Positions 55,935 to 64,000 of a DNA stretch of 64,000 nt are shown here, piece after piece. This stretch comes from Hyphomicrobium sp. Lineage in GTDB: Bacteria > Pseudomonadota > Alphaproteobacteria > Rhizobiales > Hyphomicrobiaceae. The stretch spans positions 992,001-1,056,000 of the forward strand of contig NZ_JAIETU010000005.1 of NCBI RefSeq assembly GCF_019744875.1. Reading direction: 5' to 3'. The number at the start of each line of letters is the position of its first letter. The stretch's first letter is position 1. The position numbers were made by a program, and so were the translations under genes. The notes under the pieces are model-generated. The model made no database searches, was not told the origin of the DNA, and saw only the letters and a program-made list of their open reading frames with translations.

Positions 55935-56399
55935 TTAGGCCGCGTGCGAGGTGGCGGGCAGCGTCAGCGCTCGCTTCAGGGACGCGAGGTCGGGAGCAGA
56001 CCGCAGGCGCTCCAGGGCGCTCGGCTCGCGCACGAGGCGCGAAATGCGGGCGAGTGCCTTCAGGTGATCGCCGCCGGCGTGATCGGGCGCGAGCAGCAGG
56101 AAGATCAGGTCGACCGGTTCGCCATCGGGGCTCTCGAAATCGATCGGCTTGGTCAGCCGCGCGAACAGGCAGACGATGCCGGAGATGCCCGAGATCTTGA
56201 CGTGGGGCACCGCGATGCCGCGGCCGAGCCCGGTCGAGCCGAGGCGCTCACGCTGCAGAAGCGTATCGTAGATGGTGCGGGCGTCGAGCCGCGTCGCCTC
56301 GGCTGCGTGTGCCGCCAGGTCCTGAAGCGCCTGCTTCTTGCTGGTGGCTTCGAATGCGGGAAAAATCCCACGAGGTGCCAGGAGATCGCCTAAATCCAT
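55935..56399 (-). CDS. ptsN: Nitrogen-regulatory PTS EIIA protein
   Basis: 154 residues. The EIIA fold of the fructose/mannitol type shows YDTLLQRERLGSTGLGRGIAVPH with the phosphorylatable His, then LFARLTKPIDFES and LIFLLLAPDHAGGDHLKALA. PtsN receives phosphate through PtsP-PtsO and controls potassium, nitrogen and surface functions. It is downstream of rpoN on the same strand after a 495-base gap. Confidence 0.95.
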   Translation of the reverse strand: MDLGDLLAPRGIFPAFEATSKKQALQDLAAHAAEATRLDARTIYDTLLQRERLGSTGLGRGIAVPHVKISGISGIVCLFARLTKPIDFESPDGEPVDLIFLLLAPDHAGGDHLKALARISRLVREPSALERLRSAPDLASLKRALTLPATSHAA

Positions 56400-56894
56400 G
56401 TGTCCGGTCCCATCGGGTCTACGATCGGCAGCGAGGCCGATCTTTCAGCATTTTCAAAGGGCCCACCAACGTGGCCATCGAACGGCTGTTGAACTCCCAG
56501 GGGGCTTGCCTTTGCCTTGTCGGCGGGGGCTCACCCCATTTCACTCACGTTCATTTTCAGACGAGAAGCGCTTCCTAGACGTCAATTTGGGCGATTCGGC
56601 AGCCATGACGAAATTGCTCGTTTCAGGCTACTTGATACGCCCACGGCGTTTTTTCCAGCAGCAACCCAGACGTATGGTTAGCGGGTCCCAAGCGATGCCC
56701 CGCCGCTAGGCAAACTGCCCTGCAACGAGGCACAAGATAGCACAAGCAACTCAGCGCTTTCTTTAATTATTACAATTCTTTGGTTCAACCGCTCCGGCGT
56801 CGAACCAGCTCAAGAAACGCTAGAGCGGCGGGTGGGTGAAGTCAATCCCGGTGCGGCACGCGGTCCCCTAGGAAAGGCGTGCGGGCGGAGGATC
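56400..56894. other. Gap between rpoN and ptsN without hpf
   Basis: 495 bases. In many proteobacteria hpf (ribosome hibernation factor) lies here. No frame with HPF features or adequate length was found on either strand. An AT-rich stretch at about 56755-56790 is the best place for a promoter of ptsN. A small RNA cannot be excluded. Confidence 0.5.
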
Positions 56895-58403
56895 TCAGCG
56901 GGCTGTCCGCTCGAGCAGGCGCTTTTCGCGGCGGCGCTGGACGGACGAGGGAATGCGCATGGCCTCGCGGTATTTGGCGACCGTGCGCCGGGCGATGTCG
57001 ATGCCTTCCTTGTTCAGCTTTTCAACGAGCTTGTCGTCCGACAGGACGGAGCGGGCGCTCTCGGCTTCGATGAGCTGTTTGATGCGATGACGGACGGCTT
57101 CCGACGAGTGGGCTTCGCCGTCGCCCGCCGACTGGATGGCGGACGTGAAGAAGTACTTCAGCTCGAAGATGCCGCGCGGGCTCGACATGTACTTGTTCGA
57201 GGTGACGCGCGAGACGGTCGATTCATGCATCGAGATCGCATCGGCCACGGTGCGCAGGTTCAGCGGCCGCAGATGCTGGACGCCATACGTGAAAAAGGCG
57301 TCCTGCTGGCGGACGATTTCTTCGGCCACCTTGAGAATGGTGCGGGCGCGCTGATCGAGGCTTTTGACGAGCCAGTTGGCCGTCTGCAGGCATTCGAGCA
57401 GGTAGCCCTTGTCCTTCTCCGTGCGCGTCGTGGTGTTGACCTCGGCGTAGTAGCTGCGGTTGACGAGCACGCGGGGCAGGGTGTCGCTGTTCAGCTCGAT
57501 GAGCCAGGTGCCGTCGGCGGCCTGCCGTACGAGCACATCGGGAACCACGGGCTGGAGCTGGACCGATCCGAACTTCAGGCCCGGCTTGGGATTGAGCCGC
57601 TTGATCTCATCGATCATTTCGGTGATCTCGGCCATGTCCGCGTCGACGGCCTTGCGCAGGGCGGCCATGTTGTGGGCCGCCAGCAGGTGCAGGTTGTCGA
57701 GCAGGGCCGCGATTTGCGGGTCGTAGCGGTTCTGCTCCTTGAGCTGAAGCGCGAGGCATTCGCCGAGCGAGCGCGCGAACACGCCGGCCGGATCGAACGT
57801 CTGCAGCGTGGCCAGAACCTTCTCGACCATGTCGAGGGGAGCGCCGAGTTTGGCGGCGAGCTGGTCTAGGTCGGCGTGCAGGTAGCCGGCCTCGTCGACC
57901 ATGTCGATCAGGTGCTGGCCGATGAGGCGTTCGGCCTGGCCATGGATCGAGAGTGGAAGCTGCTCGCTCAAGTGATCGCGCAGCGACGGCTCGCTCGAGA
58001 CGAAGGCTTCGGGGTTGATCTCCTCGCCGTTGTGCGAGCTCATGCTCTGGCGCACGTTGGCCCAGCCCGAGTCCGCATCCATGCTGCCGGGCGTTGGCGC
58101 GCTGTCGCTGTAGGATCCGTCGTCGCCGTCCACGCCGCCGTCTGCCTCAGCGACGGGCTTGCGGAGATCCAGCCATTCCTCTTCGCCGGACGGTTCATCG
58201 CGCTCGACGGGGGCCTCGTGCTCTTTCGGCGAGACGTCGGGCGTTTCGTCCATTTCGAGGAGCGGATTGCGCTCAAGCTCGGTCTCGACGAACTGGCAAA
58301 GCTCGATGTTGGAAAGCTGAAGCAAGCGGATGGCCTGCTGCAACTGGGGTGTCATCACCAGTTGCTGGCCTTGCCGCAGCTCAAGCTTTGCCGTCAGCAC
58401 CAT
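56895..58403 (-). CDS. rpoN: RNA polymerase sigma-54 factor
   Basis: 502 residues. Region I is LELRQGQQLVMTPQLQQAIR (activator-interacting, Gln-rich), an acidic low-conserved region II follows (about 55-130), and the C-terminal core-binding and DNA-binding regions end with the RpoN box ARRTVAKYREAMRIP near the C-terminus, followed by QRRREKRLLERTAR. It recognises -24/-12 promoters with AAA+ activators. It lies downstream of lptB in the usual order. Confidence 0.97.
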   Translation of the reverse strand: MVLTAKLELRQGQQLVMTPQLQQAIRLLQLSNIELCQFVETELERNPLLEMDETPDVSPKEHEAPVERDEPSGEEEWLDLRKPVAEADGGVDGDDGSYSDSAPTPGSMDADSGWANVRQSMSSHNGEEINPEAFVSSEPSLRDHLSEQLPLSIHGQAERLIGQHLIDMVDEAGYLHADLDQLAAKLGAPLDMVEKVLATLQTFDPAGVFARSLGECLALQLKEQNRYDPQIAALLDNLHLLAAHNMAALRKAVDADMAEITEMIDEIKRLNPKPGLKFGSVQLQPVVPDVLVRQAADGTWLIELNSDTLPRVLVNRSYYAEVNTTTRTEKDKGYLLECLQTANWLVKSLDQRARTILKVAEEIVRQQDAFFTYGVQHLRPLNLRTVADAISMHESTVSRVTSNKYMSSPRGIFELKYFFTSAIQSAGDGEAHSSEAVRHRIKQLIEAESARSVLSDDKLVEKLNKEGIDIARRTVAKYREAMRIPSSVQRRREKRLLERTAR

Positions 58404-58741
58404 GACTAACTTTCAGTTCCCGATCCTGGAATTTCGGACGTTTGCGGTTTCCGGCTGGGCCACCTGACCGGCACACCCGGGCTAAATGCCCCAAGTCGCC
58501 GGTTTAGCCCAGACATATTCTGGCATCAATTTTGCCCGCGTGGGAGCGAACATGCCTCAAGGATATGAAAACCGCGTTGACTGGCATCCCATCCGTTTCC
58601 CCGCCGCCTCCGCGCGTGCGTGCGGGGAAAGTCCGGCCGCGAGGTGCTCATGCATCTTTCGAGGGTTTTTCAGGCAGGCGCCGATTTCGGCCAGGGGCCG
58701 CGTCCAGGCTGCAAAAGAGAGGAGCCAATCGGCGGCTTTTC
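58404..58741. other. Intergenic region between lptB and rpoN
   Basis: 338 bases, minus-strand genes on both sides. No gene is recognised. GGCTAAA and TTTAGCC elements around 58480-58508 form a small inverted repeat (CGGGCTAAAT ... CGGTTTAGCCC); it could be an lptB terminator or an rpoN leader structure. Confidence 0.4.
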
Positions 58742-59587
58742 TCAGCGCGTGTTGACGAACATGTCGCCCAGGTAGACGCGGCGCACATCCTCATTGGCAA
58801 TGATTTCGGCCGGCTTGCCCTGGGTGAGCACCTGTCCGTCATAGATGATGTAGGCGCGGTCGATCAGGCTCAGCGTCTCGCGCACGTTGTGATCCGTGAT
58901 CAGGACGCCGATGCCACGGTCCGTCAAATGGCGGACGAGCTGTTGAATGTCGCCCACGGCGATCGGGTCAATGCCCGCGAACGGCTCGTCGAGCAGGATG
59001 AACGAGGGCCGGGAGGCGAGCGCGCGGGCAATTTCGCAGCGCCGCCGCTCGCCGCCGGACAAAGCCATGGACGGCGATTTCCGCAGCCGCGCGATGTGGA
59101 ATTCCTCGAGTAGGCTGTCGAGCTGCTCTTTGCGGGCCTTGCGGTTCGGCTCCACCAGCTCCAGCACGGCCATGATGTTCTGTTCGACCGTCAGGCCGCG
59201 AAAAATCGAGGCTTCCTGAGGCAAATAGCCGATGCCGAGGCGGGCGCGGCGGTACATGGGCAGGGCGGTGACGTCCTTGCCGTCGATCGAGATCTGGCCT
59301 GCGTCGGCGGGCACGAGGCCGGTGATCATGTAGAAGACGGTCGTCTTGCCGGCGCCGTTCGGGCCCAGGAGGCCTACGGATTCGCCGCGGCCCACCGCGA
59401 GGCTGACGCCGCGCACGACCATGCGCTTCTTGTAGCTCTTCTGTACGTTCTCAGCGACGAGCCAGCCCTGGTGAGAGGCGAGGCGGTGGTCTTCATCCGT
59501 TGCGGCATAGCCGTGCGGCGCGCCGCCGTACCCTTCAGGATCGGCGGACTGCGTGTTGCGGGCTGACCGGAGGGGCCACAGTTTCAT
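58742..59587 (-). CDS. lptB: Lipopolysaccharide export ATP-binding protein
   Basis: 281 residues; LptB is usually about 240, and here the first 40 residues are an extra polar extension before [17 protein letters not shown]. The ATPase motifs are [17 protein letters not shown] (Walker A), [15 protein letters not shown] (signature), [16 protein letters not shown] (Walker B) and [10 protein letters not shown] (switch His). It powers LptFG to lift lipopolysaccharide from the inner membrane into the LptC-LptA bridge. It is 120 bases downstream of the LptC-LptA fusion gene. Confidence 0.96.
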   Translation of the reverse strand: MKLWPLRSARNTQSADPEGYGGAPHGYAATDEDHRLASHQGWLVAENVQKSYKKRMVVRGVSLAVGRGESVGLLGPNGAGKTTVFYMITGLVPADAGQISIDGKDVTALPMYRRARLGIGYLPQEASIFRGLTVEQNIMAVLELVEPNRKARKEQLDSLLEEFHIARLRKSPSMALSGGERRRCEIARALASRPSFILLDEPFAGIDPIAVGDIQQLVRHLTDRGIGVLITDHNVRETLSLIDRAYIIYDGQVLTQGKPAEIIANEDVRRVYLGDMFVNTR

Positions 59588-59709
59588 TCGGACGGACTGC
59601 CGTGCTTGCGATGGGGGACGGGGGCGGCGGTGTTTGTGCGTGCCTTACGAGAAGGCGTTTGGCGGCGCGAGTCAAATCCAAGGGGCGTCGGCGGCATGGA
59701 TGGCCGGGC

Positions 59710-61740
59710 TCAATTCGGCGATTGGGTGGCGGACCAGCCGTCTACGGCCGGGGTGCCCGAGGGAGACTGGGGAGCAGGCCTGTCCTTGGCTTTGTCCTTT
59801 TCCTCTTGTTCCTTCATGTCCTGCGGGAAGAAGACGGCGCTGGCGCGGCCTTTGGCTTCGGCGGCGGGCTCGGCCGGCTGCTTCGTGACCCAACCGCCGC
59901 CCGACGGCGCGGCGACGGTGTTCTGCGGGGCGGTGTCGATCTTGCTCTCTCCGGTCGTCATGTCGATCAGGAGGCGGGTGCCGCGCACCATGTTCTTGCC
60001 GCGCGACAGCACCACGTTGCCGCCCATCGTGACCTTGTTCGACTTGGCGTCGAAGTCGGCCCAGTCGCCGGTTGCGGCCTGGCCATCCTTGGAGGTGACG
60101 CGAACCTCCTTGCGCGCTTCGAGGCGGACGAGCTCCGAGCCCGGCTTCTTCTTGCCATCCGCCGGTTCGGTGTCGAGGCTTGCGGCGTCGACCAGTCCGG
60201 CTTCGCCTTTGTAGTGGGCCGTCAGCTCCGCGCAGCGGATCTTGAAACCGTCCTGCGTGGCATCGACGTCGCCGCGGAACACGGCGCGCTTGTTCTGGTC
60301 GTCGACATCGAGCGCATCGGCATTGAGTTCGATGGGCGCGTTCGGATTGGTCTTGAACGACGGCATGGCTGAGCCATCGGAGGCTGGCTCCTGCGCCGTT
60401 TCCGCCGCGGGCTCTTTCGTCTCGGAATCGCGCACGAGTCGCGCCTTGATGCGGCCGGGGCCGAACGAGCCTTCGGGCGGCGTCGTCAACAGCGCCGTTC
60501 CGCGCTTGCGATCGATGGCGAGGCGGCCGCCTTCCAATTCGTTGCCACCCTGGCGGACGGCGACATCGCCGATGAGCACGATGGCGCCAGTGGCCTCGTT
60601 GAGTTCCACCTGCTCGCTCGACGCGCGGCGATCGACGCCCGATGTCATGACGACCTCGCCGGAGAGGACGGCGGTTTGCGAGAGCGCATCGAAATCGGCC
60701 ATGTCGCTCGTGACGACGTCGCCGTTGGCGCGCTTCATCACGACCGGCTTTTTGGCGACGATGCGGCGGATCTTGCCCGAGGGAGATGCGCCCGGCGCAG
60801 CGGCGGGAGTGGGCGCGGAGCCGGTCGGGCCCATGAGGCCTTCGCCTTCGTAGGTGACTTCCAGCTCGGGGGTCGTCATGTTCGCGTCGCCCTGGCGGGC
60901 GCGCACGTTGCCCACGAAGACAGCGGTCTTGCTGCCGTCGTTGAGATCGAGGCGGTAGGACTGGATGATGATCGGGCCGTTCGACGGCGTGAACATCGTG
61001 GACGTTGGATCGCTCTTCTCTTCGGGAGCGGGCGCGTCCTTTTTCGTCTCATCCGGCGGTGGCGTGAGCTCGGCGACGACCGAGCCCGCGAAGGTTGCTT
61101 CGCGCGCCTTCTGGCGCAGCGTCAGGCGCAGGGACTTCACGGAGCCGTTCGGAAATTCGACGACGACCGGCTGGGATGACGTGATGAGGTCTGTCTTGGT
61201 GCGCAGGGTGGCCTCGGTCAGGCGGGCCTTCAGGCCCGTCTGGGAGTCGATGTTGATCTCGTCATAGAGCTGGAGAACGCTGCTGTCGTTCGAGTACACG
61301 CCGCGCGCGGCGGTGATGTCGGTGCGGGTCTTGTCGGCCTGATAGAGTTCGCCGACGATGCCGTTCAGCGCGATGAGGTTCGGCTGGAGAATGTCCTGCT
61401 TGGCGGTCTTGGCCGTGAAGACATAGCTGCCGCCGTCGTCGCTGAACCCTTCATAGCGCGGGTTCTTCATCACGAGATCGGTCGGCAGGACTTTTCGGAT
61501 CGACAGCTCCGATATGGCATCGGGGCTGACGACGCCGGACTTCTGCGCGATGGTGAGGCCGTAGACGCCGATCAATCCGACCGCGGCGGCGGGAAACGCA
61601 ACGCGCAGGATGCGCACGATCCGGGTGCGCAGACGCGCCTTGCGGAATTCGCGTGCGCGATCGACGCCGGCAAGTTGCAGGCCGTCGCCCGTGCGGCGAC
61701 CGATCGATGGGGCGATCTGGTGATCAGTAGCTACGACCAT
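59710..61740 (-). CDS. lptC: LptC-LptA-LptA fusion, lipopolysaccharide transport bridge protein
   Basis: 676 residues; separate LptC and LptA are each about 180-230. An N-terminal cytoplasmic stub and one membrane helix (about 44-64, FPAAAVGLIGVYGLTIA) are followed by an LptC-type domain (about 70-225; LVMKNPRYEGFSDDGGSYVF, LTEATLRTKTDLI). Two OstA/LptA-type beta-jellyroll modules then follow: about 255-440 (IIIQSYRLDLNDGSKTAVFV, GNVRARQGDANM) and about 495-620 (PIELNADALDVDDQNKRAVF, RGDVDATQDGF). A Lys/Ala/Pro tail ends it. It would form a continuous beta-jellyroll path tethered to the inner membrane for lipopolysaccharide transit. No separate lptA is next to it. Confidence 0.9.
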   Translation of the reverse strand: MVVATDHQIAPSIGRRTGDGLQLAGVDRAREFRKARLRTRIVRILRVAFPAAAVGLIGVYGLTIAQKSGVVSPDAISELSIRKVLPTDLVMKNPRYEGFSDDGGSYVFTAKTAKQDILQPNLIALNGIVGELYQADKTRTDITAARGVYSNDSSVLQLYDEINIDSQTGLKARLTEATLRTKTDLITSSQPVVVEFPNGSVKSLRLTLRQKAREATFAGSVVAELTPPPDETKKDAPAPEEKSDPTSTMFTPSNGPIIIQSYRLDLNDGSKTAVFVGNVRARQGDANMTTPELEVTYEGEGLMGPTGSAPTPAAAPGASPSGKIRRIVAKKPVVMKRANGDVVTSDMADFDALSQTAVLSGEVVMTSGVDRRASSEQVELNEATGAIVLIGDVAVRQGGNELEGGRLAIDRKRGTALLTTPPEGSFGPGRIKARLVRDSETKEPAAETAQEPASDGSAMPSFKTNPNAPIELNADALDVDDQNKRAVFRGDVDATQDGFKIRCAELTAHYKGEAGLVDAASLDTEPADGKKKPGSELVRLEARKEVRVTSKDGQAATGDWADFDAKSNKVTMGGNVVLSRGKNMVRGTRLLIDMTTGESKIDTAPQNTVAAPSGGGWVTKQPAEPAAEAKGRASAVFFPQDMKEQEEKDKAKDRPAPQSPSGTPAVDGWSATQSPN

Positions 61741-62065
61741 GCGTGGTCCGAGATCTCCGGCGTCATCGCCTTGGCCTGGTCAGGACAATGCTCCTGGCCG
61801 GGCTTCGTCTTTTCGTCCGGCTCTCACGAACCGGGTGCGTTGGTGTTTCCGGGCTGTCCGAGTTCGCGTGCTGCGGACGCCGCCTGCCCGTGTGATGTCC
61901 AAACCCCGCAACGCGCGCCGAGGTCCGCTTACGCACTCTCGCATGCGGGAAAGCCAACCGACAATCGCTTCCAATTGGGGTGAGATTGGGACCCGGATCC
62001 GAGCTTGTCTCCAGAAAATATTGGATTTTTTCCGCTGCGGTGGCCGCACACGAGGTTTGTTTGGC
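61741..62065. other. Intergenic region between rnd and the lptC-lptA gene
   Basis: 325 bases between two minus-strand genes. No gene or clear hairpin terminator is recognised. A run AATATTGGATTTTTTCC near 62018-62036 is AT-rich and could contain the T-tract of the rnd transcript or a promoter for the lpt genes. Confidence 0.4.
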
Positions 62066-62686
62066 TCAATGGCTGAAAATGTCGTCTTCGCCGTATCCGG
62101 CCAGGTCCAGCCTGGCGCGGGTGGGCAGGAATTCGAAGGCGGCCTTGGCGTACGCACCGCGGCCTTCCCGCTCCAGCATCGCGTCGAGCTTGGCCTTCAG
62201 CGCGTGCAGGTGAAGCACGTCGGCTGCGGCGTAGGCGAGTTGCTGTTCGCTGAGGGTCGCGGCGGCCCAGTCCGAGCTCTGCTGCTGCTTCGATAGCTCG
62301 ATGCCCAGGAGCTCGGCGGTGATGTCTTTGAGGCCGTGGCGGTCGGTGTACGTGCGCACCAGCTTCGAGACGATTTTGGTGCAGTAGACCGGGTTGACCT
62401 GCACGCCGAGGTACTTTTCCAGCACCGCGAGATCGAAGCGGGCGAAGTGGAAAATCTTGACGACGGACGGGTCGGCGAGCAGCGCCTTGAGGCGCGGGGC
62501 GTCGTAGGTCGACGGGTCGGGCTGGACGAGATGAGCGGTGCCGTCGCCGGCCGAAAGCTGGACGAGGCAAAGGCGATCGCGGTTCGGGTTCAGGCCGAGC
62601 GTCTCGGTGTCGATGGCGACGCTGCCCTTGAAGGTGACGCCGGCGGGAAGGTCGCCCTTATGAAGCGTGATCGACGGGGTAGACAT
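62066..62686 (-). CDS. rnd: RNase D-like 3'-5' exonuclease (DEDDy, no HRDC)
   Basis: 206 residues from the ATG at 62686 (MSTPSITLHKG); a Met at 62734 is less likely. The exonuclease motifs are VAIDTETLGL (motif I, DxE), FHFARFDLAVL (motif II) and QQLAYAAADVLHLHAL (motif III with Tyr and Asp). The HRDC domains of full RNase D are missing, as is common for the short alphaproteobacterial form next to lptC. It probably trims structured RNA 3' ends. Confidence 0.9.
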   Translation of the reverse strand: MSTPSITLHKGDLPAGVTFKGSVAIDTETLGLNPNRDRLCLVQLSAGDGTAHLVQPDPSTYDAPRLKALLADPSVVKIFHFARFDLAVLEKYLGVQVNPVYCTKIVSKLVRTYTDRHGLKDITAELLGIELSKQQQSSDWAAATLSEQQLAYAAADVLHLHALKAKLDAMLEREGRGAYAKAAFEFLPTRARLDLAGYGEDDIFSH

Positions 62687-62925
62687 GATTGAGACACCCT
62701 CGCGCACTGCGCACGATCTGCGCAAATGATACAACGTATTGAAAATGCTATTTTATTGTCACGTTCCGTTGGCGGGTTTAGCGGGTCCGCCGGGGGAATG
62801 CAAGGGCGTGGGGCTGTTCGTCCGCTGAAAACTGCCGGGGCAGCAGTTTATCTCGCCGCGCATTTATCCTCGTAAGGCGGCGTGCGGCGATAGTGGCGGG
62901 AGCTTCCGCAACGAGCCCGTGCCCC

Positions 62926-64000
62926 ATGGATGAAACCACACATCTCAAGCTTCCCTACATTCTCGCGGCGCAGTCACAGAAGCACGTGACCCACAACGAG
63001 GCGCTGCGCGCGCTCGATGCGCTCGTGCAGCTCTCCGTGCTCGACAAGGATCTGGCCGCGCCGCCGGGATCTCCGGCGGCAGGGGCGCGCTACATCGTCG
63101 GCGCGGCGCCGACGGGCGCGTGGTCCGGACATGCCGCGCACATCGCGGCCTACCAGGACAGCGCGTGGGCCTTCTACGTTCCGCTCGAAGGCTGGCTGGC
63201 GTGGGTGGGCGACGAGAACGTGCTCTATGCGTTCGACGGCGCCGCCTGGGCCCCTGCGCATGGCGTCAATCCGGTGGCGATGGTCGGTGTGAACGCGACC
63301 GCGGACGCGACCAACCGGTTGTCCGTCGCGAGCGCGGCCTCTCTGTTCAATCACGACGGCGCGGGCCATCAGCTCAAACTCAACAAGGCCTCTGCCGGTC
63401 AGACCGGCAGCGTGCTCTTTCAGACGGGGTTCTCGGGCCGGGCAGAGTTCGGGCTGGCGGGCGACGACGACTTCCAGGTGAAGGTCAGCGCCGACGGCAG
63501 CACGTGGAAGCAGGCGATCGTGACGGACCGCACGACGGGCATCGTGACGTTTCCGTTCACGCCGCGGCGCGAGGTGCTCAGCGCGAACCGCAGCTACTAT
63601 GTCCGTACCGACGGCAACGATGCGAACACGGGGCTCGCCAACACGAGCGGCGCGGCGTTTCTGACCCTTCAGAAAGCGCTCGACGTCGCGGCCGCGCTCG
63701 ATTCCTCGATCTACAACATCACGATCAACGTCGCAGCGGGCACCTACGCGACAGCGCAGACGATGAAGCCTTGCGCGGGCGGCGGCTTGATCGCCGTTTC
63801 CGGCGCGGGCGCCACGACGATCATCGATCCGCCCGCAGGCGTGAACCACTGCTTTCAGGCCATCGCGGGCGGCCGGTTTTCGTTGGCGAACATGAAACTC
63901 CAGAAGACGTCGGCGACGACGGGCCACGGCATTCTGGCGCAGAACGGCTCGTACGTGCAGTTCAGTGCCATCGAGTTCGGAGCATTGCCGGGGAATGGCC
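62926..64000 (+). CDS. DUF2793-type, phage tail-spike-like protein (5' part; cut by window end)
   Basis: At least 358 residues, open to the window edge, starting at the ATG at 62926. The first 110 or so residues match the DUF2793 pattern: LPYILAAQSQKHVTHNEALR, GARYIVGAAPTGAWSGH, WAFYVPLEGWLAWVGDE. A middle part has GQTGSVLFQTGFSGRAEFGL, and from about residue 220 a tail-spike-like segment begins (YYVRTDGNDANTGLANTSGA, then ITINVAAGTYATAQTMKPCA), which resembles the entry to a right-handed beta-helix. DUF2793 proteins are found in prophages and gene-transfer-agent-like regions. No capsid, portal or integrase gene is visible before the edge. Confidence 0.75.
   Translation, partial: MDETTHLKLPYILAAQSQKHVTHNEALRALDALVQLSVLDKDLAAPPGSPAAGARYIVGAAPTGAWSGHAAHIAAYQDSAWAFYVPLEGWLAWVGDENVLYAFDGAAWAPAHGVNPVAMVGVNATADATNRLSVASAASLFNHDGAGHQLKLNKASAGQTGSVLFQTGFSGRAEFGLAGDDDFQVKVSADGSTWKQAIVTDRTTGIVTFPFTPRREVLSANRSYYVRTDGNDANTGLANTSGAAFLTLQKALDVAAALDSSIYNITINVAAGTYATAQTMKPCAGGGLIAVSGAGATTIIDPPAGVNHCFQAIAGGRFSLANMKLQKTSATTGHGILAQNGSYVQFSAIEFGALPGNG

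Noticed and set aside
56309-56709. Plus-strand frames of 89 and 123 codons in the rpoN-ptsN gap
   Set aside because: They lack HPF or other known features and start inside ptsN on the other strand.

Overview
The window is high-GC DNA from an alphaproteobacterium, most likely of the Rhizobiales/Hyphomicrobiales (Hyphomicrobium or a close relative). Signs are a SAM-II riboswitch in front of metX-metW, the phaR/phaA/phaB storage-polymer genes beside an EAL gene, rpmF and mtgA, and the block rnd-lptC-lptB-rpoN-ptsN. Genus level is inference. No rRNA, tRNA, CRISPR array, insertion sequence or replication origin was recognised.

Region 1 (1-14.2 kb) is a surface-polysaccharide locus. The first nine genes run on the plus strand, and six junctions are 4-nt ATGA overlaps. 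They encode a nonulosonic-acid (NeuB/PseI-type) synthase cut by the window edge, two dehydrogenases, a GT-B-like protein, a HisH/HisF pair with an N-acetyl-sugar amidotransferase (acetamidino formation), a membrane polymerase-like protein and a glycosyltransferase. A PglC-like initiating transferase, a second glycosyltransferase, an SDR reductase and an AT3-SGNH acyltransferase follow.

Region 2 (14.3-35.5 kb) is mostly housekeeping: an outer-membrane-like protein, metX-metW under a SAM-II riboswitch, gloB with a methyltransferase and a cupin, an NYN-LOTUS-type protein with a long disordered linker, phaB/phaA/phaR, an EAL phosphodiesterase, rpmF, a MtgA with a long N-terminal extension, ispA and ispG. 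Embedded at 30.4-33.6 kb is the most unusual system in the window: E1-alpha and E1-beta of a 2-oxoacid dehydrogenase followed by a protein that fuses a lipoyl domain and an E1/E3-binding domain to a PglD/NeuD-type left-handed beta-helix acyltransferase, in place of a normal E2 catalytic domain.

Region 3 (35.5-43.8 kb) holds a zur-znuC-znuB zinc-uptake operon, a 1104-residue membrane/coiled-coil protein of unknown function, a secreted VWA protein and infC, which probably starts at a non-AUG codon.

Region 4 (43.9-54.9 kb) is a second polysaccharide locus (glycosyltransferase, alpha/beta hydrolase, flippase, O-antigen ligase/polymerase, WbaP-type initiating transferase, secreted charged-helix protein), followed by an epimerase, queG and a GST.

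Region 5 (55-64 kb) has uppP, ptsN, rpoN, lptB, an LptC-LptA-LptA fusion and an RNase D-like exonuclease; the hpf gene often seen between rpoN and ptsN is not there. The right edge cuts a DUF2793-like, phage tail-spike-like gene.
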